DNA from: Sphingomonas sp. | Lineage (GTDB): Bacteria > Pseudomonadota > Alphaproteobacteria > Sphingomonadales > Sphingomonadaceae | Direction of reading: 5' to 3' | DNA length: 64,000 nucleotides | Assembly: GCF_017304615.1 (NCBI RefSeq) | Contig: NZ_JAFKLZ010000001.1 | Location: 1,302,001 to 1,366,000, forward strand | Shown here: positions 20,055 to 29,463 of the stretch, piece by piece | Layout: each line of letters begins with the position of its first letter | Numbering within the stretch: the first letter of the stretch is position 1 | Position numbers and translations under genes: made by a program | Notes under the pieces: generated by a model | What the model was told of the DNA's origin: nothing | The model's input: the letters and a program-made list of their open reading frames with translations, nothing else | Databases searched by the model: none

Positions 20055-20332
20055 TCCGTCACAGCCTTGGACTGAACATATCGATCACAGCGCCACAACA
20101 GGGCGGCACCGAAAAACGGCCAGACCGCAGTACTGAGTCCGTTCACGAGCGCACCGATCAGCGAAAGCAGGTTGGAAGGAACGCCCCCCGGGGCATACGC
20201 TGAATATTCGGACCCATTAGGTCCCGCGTAGGTCGAATAGGCGATGATGACCGACACAATTGGAAGCACGATCGCCAAAGTGAACAGGATCGACGCTGCG
20301 CTGCGCATCGCCCAAGTGTAAAACGCCGTCAT
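20051..20332 (-). CDS. 93-aa membrane protein inserted between nuoG and nuoH
   Basis: 93 residues from ATG 20332, which overlaps the nuoG stop by 4 bp; its own stop overlaps the nuoH start by 4 bp. Two hydrophobic segments (about 12-34 and 54-80) flank a polar Tyr/Gly/Ser-rich loop with [19 protein letters not shown]. Short basic tail. No family recognised. The double overlap means nuoG, this gene and nuoH are likely translated as a coupled series. The long frame from 21583 that contains it is an out-of-frame reading of nuoG. Confidence 0.65.
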   Translation of the reverse strand: MTAFYTWAMRSAASILFTLAIVLPIVSVIIAYSTYAGPNGSEYSAYAPGGVPSNLLSLIGALVNGLSTAVWPFFGAALLWRCDRYVQSKAVTE

Positions 20333-22347
20333 TCCGCCGCCTCCGCCAGCACCTGGCCGTGGATCAACTCCGCCGAGCATTGCTGCATCGTCGGGCTGGC
20401 GCGGCAGATCGCGTTGGTCAGGTAGAAATCCTGAATCGGATAGCCGGTAATCGTCCCTTGCGCCTTCGTGTCGAGCTTGGGTGGGGCCCAGTCGAATCGC
20501 TTGAGGCCGAGTTCGCCCAGCATCGGCGCGTCGAGCGCCATCTGCGCGCGGAGTTCCTCCAGGCTGTCGAACGGCAAGGTCACCTTCAGCGTCTCGCTGA
20601 GCGCGCGCAGGATCGTCCAGTCCTCGCGCGCATCGCCCGGCGGGAACACCGCGCGCTCGCCGCGCTGCACCCGGCCCTCGAGGTTGACGTAAGTGCCCGA
20701 TTTCTCGGCATAGCTCGCGCCCGGCAGCACGACGTCGGCCGCCGCCGCGCCCTTGTCGCCGTGATGGCCGACATAGACTTTGAAGCTCTTGGCCAGCTTC
20801 GTGAAATCGACCTCGTCGGCGCCCATCAGGAACACCAGTTTCGGTTCCGCGGCGTAGATATCGGCGATCCCGCCCTTCTGCGCGAAGCCGAGCATCAGCC
20901 CGCCGTTCCGCGCCGCCGAGAAATGCAGCACGTTGAAGCCGTTCCACGCCGTGCCATCTTCGAGCGTGCGAAGGAGGTTCAGCGATTTGGCGAGCGCCAG
21001 CGCCGCACCGTGGCCGCCCTTCATCGCCGCGCCGCCGACGATCAGCATCGGACGCTTGGCATTCGCGAACGCCTCCGCCGCGGCCTTCGGCAATTTGCCG
21101 AGCAGCGACAGATCGTTCCCGAGCCATTCGGTCTTGTAGGTCAGGTCGATTTCGGGCCCGATCGCAAAGATTTTCGCGCCCTTCTTCACAGCCTTTCTGA
21201 TCCGCGTGTTCACCAACGGCGCTTCCCAGCGCACGTTGGACCCGACGATCAGGATCGCGTCGGCCAGTTCGGCGCCCGCGATCGTGCTGTTGAAATTGAC
21301 CGCGGCCAGGCTGGTCACGTCGTAATCCATGCCGGTCTGGCGGCCTTCGAGCAGCGAGCCGCCCATCGCCGTCACCAGTGCCTTGGCGGCAAAGATCGTC
21401 TCGCAATCGACCAGGTCGCCGTGCACCGCCGCGACGCTCTTGCCAGCCTTCACCGCAGCAATCGCTGCAAAGGCCTCGCCCCAGCTGGCCGCGACCAGCT
21501 TGCCGTTCTTGCGGATATACGGCCGGTCGAGCCGACGCCGCACCAGGCCGTCGACCGCGTGGCGGGTCTTGTCGCTCGCCCACTCCTCGTTGACGTCGTC
21601 ATTGACGCGGGGCAGCGCACGCAGCACCTGGCGCCCGCGGCTGTCGAGCCGGATGTTGGTGCCGACCGCGTCCATCACGTCGATCGACAGCGTCTTCTTG
21701 AGCTCCCACGGCCGCGCCTCGAACGCGTACGGCTTCGACGTCAAAGCGCCGACCGGACACAGATCGACCACATTGCCCGACAATTCGCTGGTCACCGCGC
21801 TTTCGAGGTAGGACGTGATCTGCATGTCCTCGCCGCGATAGATAGCACCGATTTCCTCGACCCCCGCGACTTCCTCGGCGAAGCGGATGCACCGCGTGCA
21901 CTGGATGCAGCGGGTCATGACCGTCTTGACGATCGGACCCATGTACTTCTCGGTCACCGCGCGCTTGTTCTCGGTGTAGCGCGAGTTGCCGCGACCGTAC
22001 GCTACCGACTGGTCCTGCAAGTCACACTCGCCGCCCTGGTCGCAGATCGGGCAATCGAGCGGATGGTTGATCAGCAGGAATTCCATCACGCCTTCGCGCG
22101 CATTCTTGACCATCGGCGTGTTGGTAAAGATTTCCTGGTTGTCGGCGGCCGGCAGCGCGCACGACGCCTGCGGCTTCGGCGGCCCGGGCTTCACCTCGAC
22201 GAGACACATCCGGCAATTGCCGGCGATCGACAGGCGTTCGTGATAGCAGAAGCGCGGAATCTCCTTGCCCGCCGCCTCGCACGCCTGGAGCACCGTGGCA
22301 CCGGCGGGGACATCGACTTCGATCCCGTCTACTTTGAGTTTAGGCAT
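20329..22347 (-). CDS. nuoG: NADH-quinone oxidoreductase subunit G
   Basis: 672-residue peripheral subunit holding several iron-sulphur clusters. The N-terminal [2Fe-2S] domain has CYHERLSIAGNCRMCLVEV; next come the Cys/His cluster site in HPLDCPICDQGGECDLQDQ and the ferredoxin-like pair CIQCTRCIRFAEEV and DLCPVGAL. The remainder is a molybdopterin-oxidoreductase-like domain without cofactor role. Length is normal for alphaproteobacteria. It starts 24 bp after the third exported paralogue, so the order nuoF-three genes-nuoG breaks the usual adjacency of the NADH-module genes. Confidence 0.97.
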   Translation of the reverse strand: MPKLKVDGIEVDVPAGATVLQACEAAGKEIPRFCYHERLSIAGNCRMCLVEVKPGPPKPQASCALPAADNQEIFTNTPMVKNAREGVMEFLLINHPLDCPICDQGGECDLQDQSVAYGRGNSRYTENKRAVTEKYMGPIVKTVMTRCIQCTRCIRFAEEVAGVEEIGAIYRGEDMQITSYLESAVTSELSGNVVDLCPVGALTSKPYAFEARPWELKKTLSIDVMDAVGTNIRLDSRGRQVLRALPRVNDDVNEEWASDKTRHAVDGLVRRRLDRPYIRKNGKLVAASWGEAFAAIAAVKAGKSVAAVHGDLVDCETIFAAKALVTAMGGSLLEGRQTGMDYDVTSLAAVNFNSTIAGAELADAILIVGSNVRWEAPLVNTRIRKAVKKGAKIFAIGPEIDLTYKTEWLGNDLSLLGKLPKAAAEAFANAKRPMLIVGGAAMKGGHGAALALAKSLNLLRTLEDGTAWNGFNVLHFSAARNGGLMLGFAQKGGIADIYAAEPKLVFLMGADEVDFTKLAKSFKVYVGHHGDKGAAAADVVLPGASYAEKSGTYVNLEGRVQRGERAVFPPGDAREDWTILRALSETLKVTLPFDSLEELRAQMALDAPMLGELGLKRFDWAPPKLDTKAQGTITGYPIQDFYLTNAICRASPTMQQCSAELIHGQVLAEAAE

Positions 22348-22371
22348 GCAAGCGCCCCGAAATTGAATTGG

Positions 22372-23088
22372 TCATTTCGCCGGCGCTCCCCGGCCGAAAC
22401 GGTTCCACATCGCGAAGGCGACGAAGGCACGGATACTCTTCGGCGACATTTTCACGTTTTGCCCCTGCGTCAGGCATGCGCCCAGCGCCGGGCCCATCGC
22501 CCGCGCCGCGACGAGTTCGTTGTCACTTGCCGGCATCGTACGCAACAGCGCGTCAGCATGCACAACATCCTTGCGCACCGCACAATCGGCGAACGTCGTC
22601 ATCGACTGAGCTAGCGCCAGCTGATCGCCTTTTGACACGAAACTGACGGCTAGCGGTGTGGCGGATTCGCTAGGCACCGCGGGAGCGGTGCGATTGCGCG
22701 CAAGATACGCTTCTTCAGCCAGCAGATCGCGCAGGAAGGCAGGCTGCAAGCGGTATTCGAGCGCGGTCACGTCCATTCGGGCCTGGTTGCCCAGGCATTT
22801 ATCGAGACCGAGGTCGTCACCGATATTCTTGATTCCCGCTCCCACCGTATCGACCGTCACCGCGTCACTATGCTCTAGCAGGGTCGTTACCTTGGCCGTC
22901 GAGCCACGATAGACGCACCGCGCAAAGCCCTTACGGACAACACCCGTGCCCTTGGCATCGACCGGCTTTGGCTTGGACGGGATCATTGATCCCGTCTGCA
23001 TTTCGGGCTTCAGCTGCGCACGCGCCGACATCGCACCAAAGCACGACACAGCCAGCGTCCCCGCCAGAAGAGTTGCCGCCCGGCCCAT
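22372..23088 (-). CDS. Exported four-cysteine repeat protein, paralogue 3 of 3
   Basis: 238 residues with an N-terminal signal peptide ending near SARA (residue 24). The mature protein contains two repeats, each opening with an aromatic residue and C-V/A motif: GFARCVYR (C58 paired with C98) and TFADCAVRK (C169 paired with C205). Each repeat has about 35-40 residues between its cysteines, followed by a helix with basic and aromatic residues. The same plan is seen in the two genes upstream. Periplasmic location with two disulphides is inferred. Lies 8 bp after paralogue 2 and 24 bp before nuoG. Function unknown. Confidence 0.7.
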   Translation of the reverse strand: MGRAATLLAGTLAVSCFGAMSARAQLKPEMQTGSMIPSKPKPVDAKGTGVVRKGFARCVYRGSTAKVTTLLEHSDAVTVDTVGAGIKNIGDDLGLDKCLGNQARMDVTALEYRLQPAFLRDLLAEEAYLARNRTAPAVPSESATPLAVSFVSKGDQLALAQSMTTFADCAVRKDVVHADALLRTMPASDNELVAARAMGPALGACLTQGQNVKMSPKSIRAFVAFAMWNRFGRGAPAK

Positions 23089-23096
23089 CGTCGCGC

Positions 23097-23708
23097 CTAC
23101 TTCGCCATCAAATGATAGAGCGGCTCAGCGACGAGCAGCCGGAGGTCGGCACGCTTGACCTTCATGTTCTGACCAGCCGGCACGCAGGGTGCCAGCACGA
23201 TTGACAATCGGTCGATCGCGGTCTTTTCGGCAACACCGCCGGGTGCCGAGCGCGCCAAATCGACTGCCGCCTGGAGCGCCGCGCGGACGATACAATCGCC
23301 GAACATGCGAGTGCCGGCAGCGGCAGCATCATAATCGGTGCCCGGAGTCTTGCCAGCGCCGATCTCAAGCGCCCAGCCAGGTTGGGACGCGGCAGCAATA
23401 TCGAAAGATTTTTTACCCATCCGCTTAATCAGCGCAGCATTGGCGATTTCCGCGCGATCGCGCCAAGCCAGCGCCCCGCTGACTGCCTTGTTGTCGTTAC
23501 AGCCGCCGTAATATTCCAAAATCGGCTTTGCCGCGACGGCCTCAGACGGTGAACCCGGCATGGTATCGAGCAGCTTGCGCACGTCGGTCGCGTCATTATC
23601 GACCATACAGGCGGCAATCTCGGACGGCGTATCGGGCCGCGTCGCCGCGTTGACCTGTACGGCAACAAGCATTGCGACACCGATCGAGATGAAGACCTTG
23701 CCGTTCAT
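23097..23708 (-). CDS. Exported four-cysteine repeat protein, paralogue 2 of 3
   Basis: 203 residues; signal peptide of about 22 residues ending QVNAA. Exactly four cysteines in the mature protein, at 34, 70, 139 and 175: two pairs, each 36 apart. The repeats open with IAACMVDN and FGDCIVRA and close with GGCNDN and LAPCVPAGQNMKV. It shares the DC-I/A-VR, C-x35-C and GQN[MV]K pattern with paralogue 3, which follows it by 8 bp. It is separated by 43 bp from paralogue 1. Not a known complex I subunit or assembly factor; function unknown. Confidence 0.7.
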   Translation of the reverse strand: MNGKVFISIGVAMLVAVQVNAATRPDTPSEIAACMVDNDATDVRKLLDTMPGSPSEAVAAKPILEYYGGCNDNKAVSGALAWRDRAEIANAALIKRMGKKSFDIAAASQPGWALEIGAGKTPGTDYDAAAAGTRMFGDCIVRAALQAAVDLARSAPGGVAEKTAIDRLSIVLAPCVPAGQNMKVKRADLRLLVAEPLYHLMAK

Positions 23709-23751
23709 TTCGCTGCCCTCCCACCAAGCCGATTGACCAGTCTCACAACAC

Positions 23752-24438
23752 TCATTTTTCTATCCCCGGAAGCTCCGGCGCAATCGTGTCGAGATACAGC
23801 ACCTCGGCAATCAGCCCTTCGAGTTCCGTCCGGGTGAACCGAAGCCGCGCGTTTTTATCGACGCACGCGGACAGGCCAGCCATTAACGCTGAAAATCCGG
23901 CATTCTCCATCGCAGACCCTGCCTTGCCCGTCACGACTTGATGAGCGGCAGCGGGCTGCCGGCGCACGGCACAGTCAAGAAACTTTCGCAACGCGACTCC
24001 CGACGCCATCGCCGAGCCGGGCGATAGCGTCACGCCGAAGGCGAAATCGACCGCGTCGGCCTTCAGCGTCCCCATCCCGGCCCCGAACCGCTCGCGATAC
24101 AGCGCGGTATACAAGCCCCCACGGAAATGGACCGGCGAGAAATTCATCGTTCCGTTAAGCAGGCACTTGTCATCCACCAGCTTGCCCAGCGCCTTGTTCT
24201 CGTCGAGCGACATAGGCGGAAAGGCGATTGCGCGCATGACCGCTGTCCGATGCCGCGCTACGACGCAGCGCGCAAACCCCTCCATCACCAGGCGAGCCTT
24301 GGCTCCCGAATATTCACCTTCGTCGATGATCGCCGCTGGCTTGGCCGGGCCAGTCATCGACGGCGTGATTTGCGCAGTCGCCATCGGCGAGACTGCAACG
24401 GCCGCAACAGCCAGAAAAGTACGAGCGACGGACGTCAC
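23752..24438 (-). CDS. Exported four-cysteine repeat protein, paralogue 1 of 3
   Basis: 228 residues; signal peptide ending near MATA (residue 22). Mature protein with four cysteines (58, 92, 156, 192) in two repeats: [11 protein letters not shown]...DDKCLLNG and FLDCAVRRQ...GLSACVDKN, both followed by a helical stretch ending in LY (TALYRERF and AEVLYLD), which shows the internal duplication clearly. The start overlaps the nuoF stop as ATGA, so it is coupled to a core NADH-module subunit. A periplasmic role is inferred from the signal peptide. Function unknown. Confidence 0.7.
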   Translation of the reverse strand: MTSVARTFLAVAAVAVSPMATAQITPSMTGPAKPAAIIDEGEYSGAKARLVMEGFARCVVARHRTAVMRAIAFPPMSLDENKALGKLVDDKCLLNGTMNFSPVHFRGGLYTALYRERFGAGMGTLKADAVDFAFGVTLSPGSAMASGVALRKFLDCAVRRQPAAAHQVVTGKAGSAMENAGFSALMAGLSACVDKNARLRFTRTELEGLIAEVLYLDTIAPELPGIEK

Positions 24439-25739
24439 TCCGCCGCTTCCTGCATGGGCGTGAGGCCGCTAACGGCACGCTCCGCAATCCGTCGCTCGAT
24501 TTCGGGGCGGAAGTGGCGGATCAGGCCCTGGATCGGCCACGCGGCGGCGTCGCCCAGCGCGCAGATCGTGTGGCCTTCGACCTGCTTGGTCACGTTGAAC
24601 AACGTGTCGATCTCGGACACGTCGGCGTCGCCGGTGCGCAGCCGTTCCATCACGCGCCACATCCAGCCGGTGCCCTCGCGGCACGGCGTGCATTGGCCGC
24701 AGCTTTCGTGCTTGTAGAAATAGCTGATGCGGCTGATCGCGCGGACGATGTCGGTCGACTTGTCCATGACGATGACCGCCGCGGTGCCGAGCCCCGAGCC
24801 GAGCGCCTTCAGCCCGTCGAAGTCCATCGGGCAATCCATGATCTGCGCCGCCGGGACCAAAGGCACCGACGATCCGCCCGGGATCACCGCGAGCAGATTG
24901 TCCCACCCGCCGCGAATGCCGCCGCAATGTTCCTCGATCAGCTGGCGGAACGGGATCGACATGGCTTCCTCGACCACGCACGGCTTGTTCACGTGCCCGC
25001 TGATCTGGAAGAGCTTGGTGCCCCTGTTGTTCTCCGCGCCGAAGCTCGCGAACCACTCGGGTCCGCGCCGCAGAATGGTCGGCGCGACGGCGATCGATTC
25101 GACGTTATTGACCGTGGTCGGACAGCCGTAGAGCCCCGCGCCCGCCGGGAAGGGCGGCTTGAGCCGCGGCTGGCCCTTCTTGCCCTCGAGACTCTCGAGC
25201 ATCGCGGTTTCTTCACCGCAGATGTAGGCCCCGGCCCCACGATGGCAGAACACGTCGAAGTCATAGCCCGACCCGCAGGCGTTCTTGCCGATGAGGCCAG
25301 CATCATACGCCTCGGCGATCGCGGCGAAGAGTGTCTCCGCCTCGCGGATATATTCGCCGCGAATGTAGATGTAGGCGGCGCGCGCGCGCATCGCGAACCC
25401 GGCGACCAGCGCGCCCTCGATCAGCTTGTGCGGATCGTGGCGGATGATCTCGCGGTCCTTGCAACTGCCCGGCTCGGATTCGTCGGCGTTGATGACCAGG
25501 AAATTGGGCCGATCGGGCCGCGGCTCCTTGGGCATGAAGCCCCATTTCGTGCCGGTTGGGAACCCCGCCCCGCCCCGCCCGCGCAGGCCCGACGCCTTGA
25601 TCCGGTCGATGATCGTGTCCGCGCCGATTTCCAGCAGTTTCTTGGTATTGTCCCAATCGCCACGCGCCTTGGCCGCCTGCAGCCCCCAGGGCTGAAAGCC
25701 GTACACGTTAGTGAAGATGCGATCCTTGTCGGCGAGCAT
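24435..25739 (-). CDS. nuoF: NADH-quinone oxidoreductase subunit F
   Basis: 434-residue subunit that binds FMN and NADH and holds cluster N3. FMN/NADH sites: [16 protein letters not shown] and the [12 protein letters not shown] stretch; cluster motif [12 protein letters not shown]. The ATG at 25739 is chosen because the upstream frame (to 25967) reads through a separate 55-aa gene; its A is shared with the TGA of that gene (TGATG). Its stop overlaps the first exported paralogue. Confidence 0.97.
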   Translation of the reverse strand: MLADKDRIFTNVYGFQPWGLQAAKARGDWDNTKKLLEIGADTIIDRIKASGLRGRGGAGFPTGTKWGFMPKEPRPDRPNFLVINADESEPGSCKDREIIRHDPHKLIEGALVAGFAMRARAAYIYIRGEYIREAETLFAAIAEAYDAGLIGKNACGSGYDFDVFCHRGAGAYICGEETAMLESLEGKKGQPRLKPPFPAGAGLYGCPTTVNNVESIAVAPTILRRGPEWFASFGAENNRGTKLFQISGHVNKPCVVEEAMSIPFRQLIEEHCGGIRGGWDNLLAVIPGGSSVPLVPAAQIMDCPMDFDGLKALGSGLGTAAVIVMDKSTDIVRAISRISYFYKHESCGQCTPCREGTGWMWRVMERLRTGDADVSEIDTLFNVTKQVEGHTICALGDAAAWPIQGLIRHFRPEIERRIAERAVSGLTPMQEAAE

Positions 25740-25906
25740 CAGCGACGCCCCCCCATCGCGCCACGCACGAAGTAGAACAGCACCAGCACGATCCCGACCG
25801 TCACGATCAGCCCGATCAGCGCAAACGCTACCTTGAGCACGATGCACAGAATCACCAATGCGCCGATGATCGCGAACAGGCCGAGGATCGGATTCATCCC
25901 GCGCAT
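25739..25906 (-). CDS. 55-aa membrane microprotein between nuoE and nuoF
   Basis: A short gene locked between two complex I genes: its ATG shares one base with the nuoE stop, and its TGA shares one base with the nuoF start (TGATG at both ends). The product is 55 residues and almost entirely hydrophobic from residue 5 to 46, starting [20 protein letters not shown] and ending VRGAMGGRR, so it likely forms one long or two short membrane helices with a cytoplasmic basic tail. The perfect fit leaves no non-coding bases. No family recognised; possible roles are assembly or anchoring of the NADH module. Confidence 0.65.
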   Translation of the reverse strand: MRGMNPILGLFAIIGALVILCIVLKVAFALIGLIVTVGIVLVLFYFVRGAMGGRR

Positions 25907-26571
25907 CACCATTGCCCCCGGTAATCGTGGTTCTCGGTCGCCATTTCCTTGAGGCTCGTCGGCCCACCCTCGGGGCAGCTCGCGCGGCGGCCGATCGTCG
26001 ATCCCGCCGCCGGCGTCTCGCCCCGCGCCAGCGCCTCGAGCACCGCGATCGTGCGGTCGTAGTCGAGGTCCTCGTAATTATCGTCGTTGATCTGGACCAT
26101 CGGCGCGTTGGCGCACACGCCCAGGCACTCGACCTCGGTCAGCGTGAACAAGCCATCGGGCGTCGTCCGCCCCTTCACCAGCCCATGGTTCTTGCACGCC
26201 GCCAGCACGTCGTCGCTGCCGGCCAGCATGCATGGCGTCGTGCCGCACACCTGGACGTGATAACGGCCGACCGGCGCCATGTTGAACATCGTGTAGAAGG
26301 TCGCAACCTCGTAGACGCGCATGTACGGCACGCCGATCGCGCGCGCGACGAACTCGATCACCGGCACCGGCAGCCAACCTTGTGTGTTGGTCTCCGCCCC
26401 GACCTGGCGCTGGGCGAGATCGAGCAGCGGGATCGACGCCGATTGCTCGCGCCCCGGCGGATAGCGGCCGATCACTTCCTTCGCCTTGGCGGCGTTCGCG
26501 TCGGTCCACGCAAAATCGCCCCAGCGCGCGCGGACCTCGGCTTCGTCGGGGATTTGGGGGGCTTCAGCCAT
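25906..26571 (-). CDS. nuoE: NADH-quinone oxidoreductase subunit E
   Basis: 221-residue thioredoxin-like subunit with the [2Fe-2S] cluster N1a, held by CGTTPC and [10 protein letters not shown]-terminal helical bundle with [19 protein letters not shown] as usual. The C-terminal 35 residues after the conserved core are species-variable. The start overlaps the upstream 65-aa gene by 8 bp. Confidence 0.97.
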   Translation of the reverse strand: MAEAPQIPDEAEVRARWGDFAWTDANAAKAKEVIGRYPPGREQSASIPLLDLAQRQVGAETNTQGWLPVPVIEFVARAIGVPYMRVYEVATFYTMFNMAPVGRYHVQVCGTTPCMLAGSDDVLAACKNHGLVKGRTTPDGLFTLTEVECLGVCANAPMVQINDDNYEDLDYDRTIAVLEALARGETPAAGSTIGRRASCPEGGPTSLKEMATENHDYRGQW

Positions 26572-26761
26572 GAGAAACTTGCCGATTACGGAAGAACAGA
26601 ACAGCCTGAGCGATCAGGCAGACAATTGCGCTGAAAATCATCGCAGGCATCGATAGCAACGCGACCGCGAATGCGAGGTCCGACCCGCCTGACAGCAATG
26701 CGGCACAATATACCAGAATGGACAGGCCCAGCATAATCCGGGCTGCGAACAAGACCCTCAC
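26564..26761 (-). CDS. 65-aa membrane protein between nuoD and nuoE
   Basis: 65 residues from a GTG at 26761 that overlaps the nuoD stop (GTGA); the stop overlaps nuoE by 8 bp. Two hydrophobic helices (about 4-22 and 27-54) and a short basic tail ending RNRQVSHG. No charged catalytic pattern. The longer frame from 27112 is out-of-frame nuoD. It is likely an inner-membrane microprotein made with complex I; family not recognised. Confidence 0.6.
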   Translation of the reverse strand: MRVLFAARIMLGLSILVYCAALLSGGSDLAFAVALLSMPAMIFSAIVCLIAQAVLFFRNRQVSHG

Positions 26762-27993
26762 CGATCGCACTCCCCGAACACGATGTCGAGCGCGCCCAGG
26801 ATCGCGGTCGTGTCGGCGAGCATGTGGCCCTTCGACATGAAGTCCATCGCCTGAAGGTGGCTGAACGCGGTCGGGCGGATCTTGCAGCGGTACGGCTTGT
26901 TGCTGCCGTCGGCGACCAGATAGACGCCGAACTCGCCCTTGGGGCTTTCGGTCGCTACGTACACGTCGCCCGCGGGGACGTGATAGCCCTCGGTATAGAG
27001 CTTGAAGTGATGGATCAGCGCTTCCATCGACTGCTTCATTTCGGCGCGCTTGGGCGGCACGACCTTGCGGTCGTCGCTCGCAATCGGGCCGTCGGGCAGT
27101 TCCGACAGGCATTGCTTCATGATGCGGACCGACTGGCGGACTTCCTCGACGCGGACCATGAACCGGTCATAGCAATCGCCGCGCGTGCCGACCGGCACGT
27201 CGAAGTCCATCTTCGCATAGGCGTCATAGGGTTGCGACTTGCGCAGGTCCCAGGGGATGCCCGAGCCGCGGATCATCGGGCCGGAGAAGCCCCAGCGCAC
27301 CGCGTCCTCGCGGCTGACCACGGCGATGTCGACGTTGCGCTGCTTGAAGATGCGATTGTCGGCGACAAGGCTGATCGCGTCCTCGAACAATCGCGGCACG
27401 CGCGTGTCGAGCCAGTCGGCGATATCGGTCAGCAGCTTGAGCGGCACGTCCTGGTGCACGCCGCCGGGGCGGAAATAGTTGGAGTGCATCCGCGCGCCCG
27501 ACGCGCGCTCGAAGAAGTTGAGGCAATCCTCGCGCAGCTCGAACATCCACAGGTTCGGCGTCATCGCGCCGACGTCCATGACGTGCGACCCGAGGTTGAG
27601 CATGTGGTTCGAAATGCGCGTCAGCTCGGCAAAGAACGTGCGCAGATATTGCGCGCGGATCGGCACTTCCAGGTCGAGCAGTTTCTCGACCGCGAGCACG
27701 AAGCTGTGCTCCATGCACAGCGGCGAGCAGTAATCGAGGCGATCGAAATACGGCAGCGCCTGCGCGTAGGTCTTGTACTCGATCAGCTTCTCGGTGCCGC
27801 GATGGAGCAGCCCGACGTGGGGATCGACGCGCTCGACGATCTCGCCGTCGAGTTCCATCACGAGGCGGAGCACGCCATGCGCGGCCGGATGCTGCGGCCC
27901 GAAATTTATCGTATAGTTCTGGATCTGCACGTCGCCGACCGTCGGATCCTCGGCGTCGGTCCGGTCGAGCTGCTTGTCGATATAATCAGCCAT
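26758..27993 (-). CDS. nuoD: NADH-quinone oxidoreductase subunit D
   Basis: 411-residue 49-kDa-type subunit forming the quinone site with NuoB. Motifs: [38 protein letters not shown], and the hydrogenase-like C-terminus DIVFGECDR. Separate nuoC and nuoD genes (not fused as in Escherichia coli) are typical of alphaproteobacteria. Starts 8 bp inside the end of nuoC. Confidence 0.97.
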   Translation of the reverse strand: MADYIDKQLDRTDAEDPTVGDVQIQNYTINFGPQHPAAHGVLRLVMELDGEIVERVDPHVGLLHRGTEKLIEYKTYAQALPYFDRLDYCSPLCMEHSFVLAVEKLLDLEVPIRAQYLRTFFAELTRISNHMLNLGSHVMDVGAMTPNLWMFELREDCLNFFERASGARMHSNYFRPGGVHQDVPLKLLTDIADWLDTRVPRLFEDAISLVADNRIFKQRNVDIAVVSREDAVRWGFSGPMIRGSGIPWDLRKSQPYDAYAKMDFDVPVGTRGDCYDRFMVRVEEVRQSVRIMKQCLSELPDGPIASDDRKVVPPKRAEMKQSMEALIHHFKLYTEGYHVPAGDVYVATESPKGEFGVYLVADGSNKPYRCKIRPTAFSHLQAMDFMSKGHMLADTTAILGALDIVFGECDR

Positions 27994-28894
27994 TCTTCGG
28001 CTCCGGCTTCTTACGGGCGCGGGCGGGCTTGGCCGGCTCGGTGGCGGTCGCGGCGTCCGGCTTCACGCGCGGCTTGGCGGCGACCTTGCGGGTGGCCGGG
28101 GCCCTGGCAGCCTCGGGAGCGGCAGCGACATCGGCCTTCTTTACCGGTGGCTTGCGCGCGGGCTTGGGCTTCGCGTCGGGTTCGGGCTTCCCGGCCCCGG
28201 TCTGCGCGGGTGTTTCGGTCACCTTGGGCGTCGGCGGTGGCGGCGCAGGCGGCGGTGGCGGGACCGGCGCACCTGCGGCAGGCGCCTTCTCGTCACCCGG
28301 CAGGATATAATCGGCGCCTTCCCACGGCGACATGAAGTCGAACGTGCGGAAATCCTGCGCCAGTTTCACCGGCTCGTACGCAACGCGCTTGGTCTCTTCC
28401 GAGTAGCGCAGCTCGACATAGCCGGTCAGCGGGAAGTCCTTGCGCTGCGGATGCCCGACAAAGCCGTAATCAGTCAGGATGCGGCGGAGGTCGGGGTTGC
28501 CCTCGAACAGCACGCCGTACATGTCGTAGACTTCGCGCTCGAGCCAGCCGGCGACCGGCCAGATGCCCGTCACCGACGGCACCGGCTTGATCTCGTCGGT
28601 CTGGACATGGACGCGGATGCGGTGGTTGCGCGTCAGCGACAGCAGGCAATAGACCACCTCGAAGCGGTCGGGCCGCTCCGGGTAGTCGACCCCGGCGATC
28701 TCCATCAGCTGTTGATATTCGAGCCCGGGCGTATCGCGCAGCAGGAGCATCGTTTCGACCAGGCTCTCACGAGCGACGGTGAACGACACCTCGTACGCCG
28801 CTTCCAGGCTGGACAGGACCTTCGTGCCGAGCGTCTTCTCCGCGACGTCGATCACGCCGTCATTGGGCGCATAGGCAGGCGCTGACGACTTCAC
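27986..28894 (-). CDS. nuoC: NADH-quinone oxidoreductase subunit C with long Pro/Ala/Lys tail
   Basis: 302 residues from a GTG overlapping the nuoB stop (GTGA). The canonical 30-kDa subunit core is residues 1-200, with [19 protein letters not shown] and [20 protein letters not shown]. Residues 201-302 form a low-complexity tail: a polyproline run ([11 protein letters not shown], about 211-221), then repeated Lys/Pro/Ala blocks ([33 protein letters not shown]) reminiscent of histone H1-like proteins. The core alone is normal length for the family. The tail is in frame and ends just inside nuoD, so it is not read-through. Its strong basic charge suggests nucleic-acid, lipid or surface contacts. 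Confidence 0.95.
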   Translation of the reverse strand: MKSSAPAYAPNDGVIDVAEKTLGTKVLSSLEAAYEVSFTVARESLVETMLLLRDTPGLEYQQLMEIAGVDYPERPDRFEVVYCLLSLTRNHRIRVHVQTDEIKPVPSVTGIWPVAGWLEREVYDMYGVLFEGNPDLRRILTDYGFVGHPQRKDFPLTGYVELRYSEETKRVAYEPVKLAQDFRTFDFMSPWEGADYILPGDEKAPAAGAPVPPPPPAPPPPTPKVTETPAQTGAGKPEPDAKPKPARKPPVKKADVAAAPEAARAPATRKVAAKPRVKPDAATATEPAKPARARKKPEPKNG

Positions 28895-29463
28895 CGCTCG
28901 ATCGTCCCCGACCGGCGGATCTTCCGCTGCAGCTGCATGATGCCGTACAGCAACGCCTCGGCGGTCGGCGGGCAGCCGGGCACGTAGATGTCCACCGGCA
29001 CGATCCGGTCGCACCCGCGCACGACGCTGTAGCTGTAATGGTAATAGCCGCCGCCATTGGCGCAGCTGCCCATCGAGATGACGTACTTCGGCTCCGACAT
29101 CTGGTCGTAGACCTTGCGCAAAGCCGGGGCCATCTTGTTGCAGAGCGTTCCCGCGACGATCATCACGTCCGACTGGCGCGGGCTGGCGCGCGGCGCCGCG
29201 CCGAAGCGTTCGAGGTCGTAGCGCGGCATGTTGACGTGGATCATCTCGACCGCGCAACACGCGAGGCCGAACGTCATCCACCAGAGCGAGCCGGTCCGCG
29301 CCCACTGGAACAACTCCTCGGTCGAAGTGACGAGGAAGCCCTTGTCGGTCAGCTCACCGTTGAGGCCGTCGAAGAACGACTGGTCGGGCGGCAGGATCGA
29401 CGACCCGCTGGGATCGTGGCGCAGCTCGACGGGGCCGGAATGCGGGGTCACGAGATTGCTCAT
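28891..29463 (-). CDS. nuoB: NADH-quinone oxidoreductase subunit B
   Basis: 190-residue subunit carrying the terminal [4Fe-4S] cluster N2 next to the quinone site. Ligands occur in [19 protein letters not shown] and [14 protein letters not shown]. The ATG at 29463 overlaps the nuoA stop as ATGA; a longer frame to 29544 is rejected. Confidence 0.97.
   Translation of the reverse strand: MSNLVTPHSGPVELRHDPSGSSILPPDQSFFDGLNGELTDKGFLVTSTEELFQWARTGSLWWMTFGLACCAVEMIHVNMPRYDLERFGAAPRASPRQSDVMIVAGTLCNKMAPALRKVYDQMSEPKYVISMGSCANGGGYYHYSYSVVRGCDRIVPVDIYVPGCPPTAEALLYGIMQLQRKIRRSGTIER

Noticed and set aside
20359-22614. 751-residue open frame on the plus strand
   Set aside because: It is antisense to nuoG. 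Arg/His-rich composition is an artefact of high-GC third positions in the real gene.
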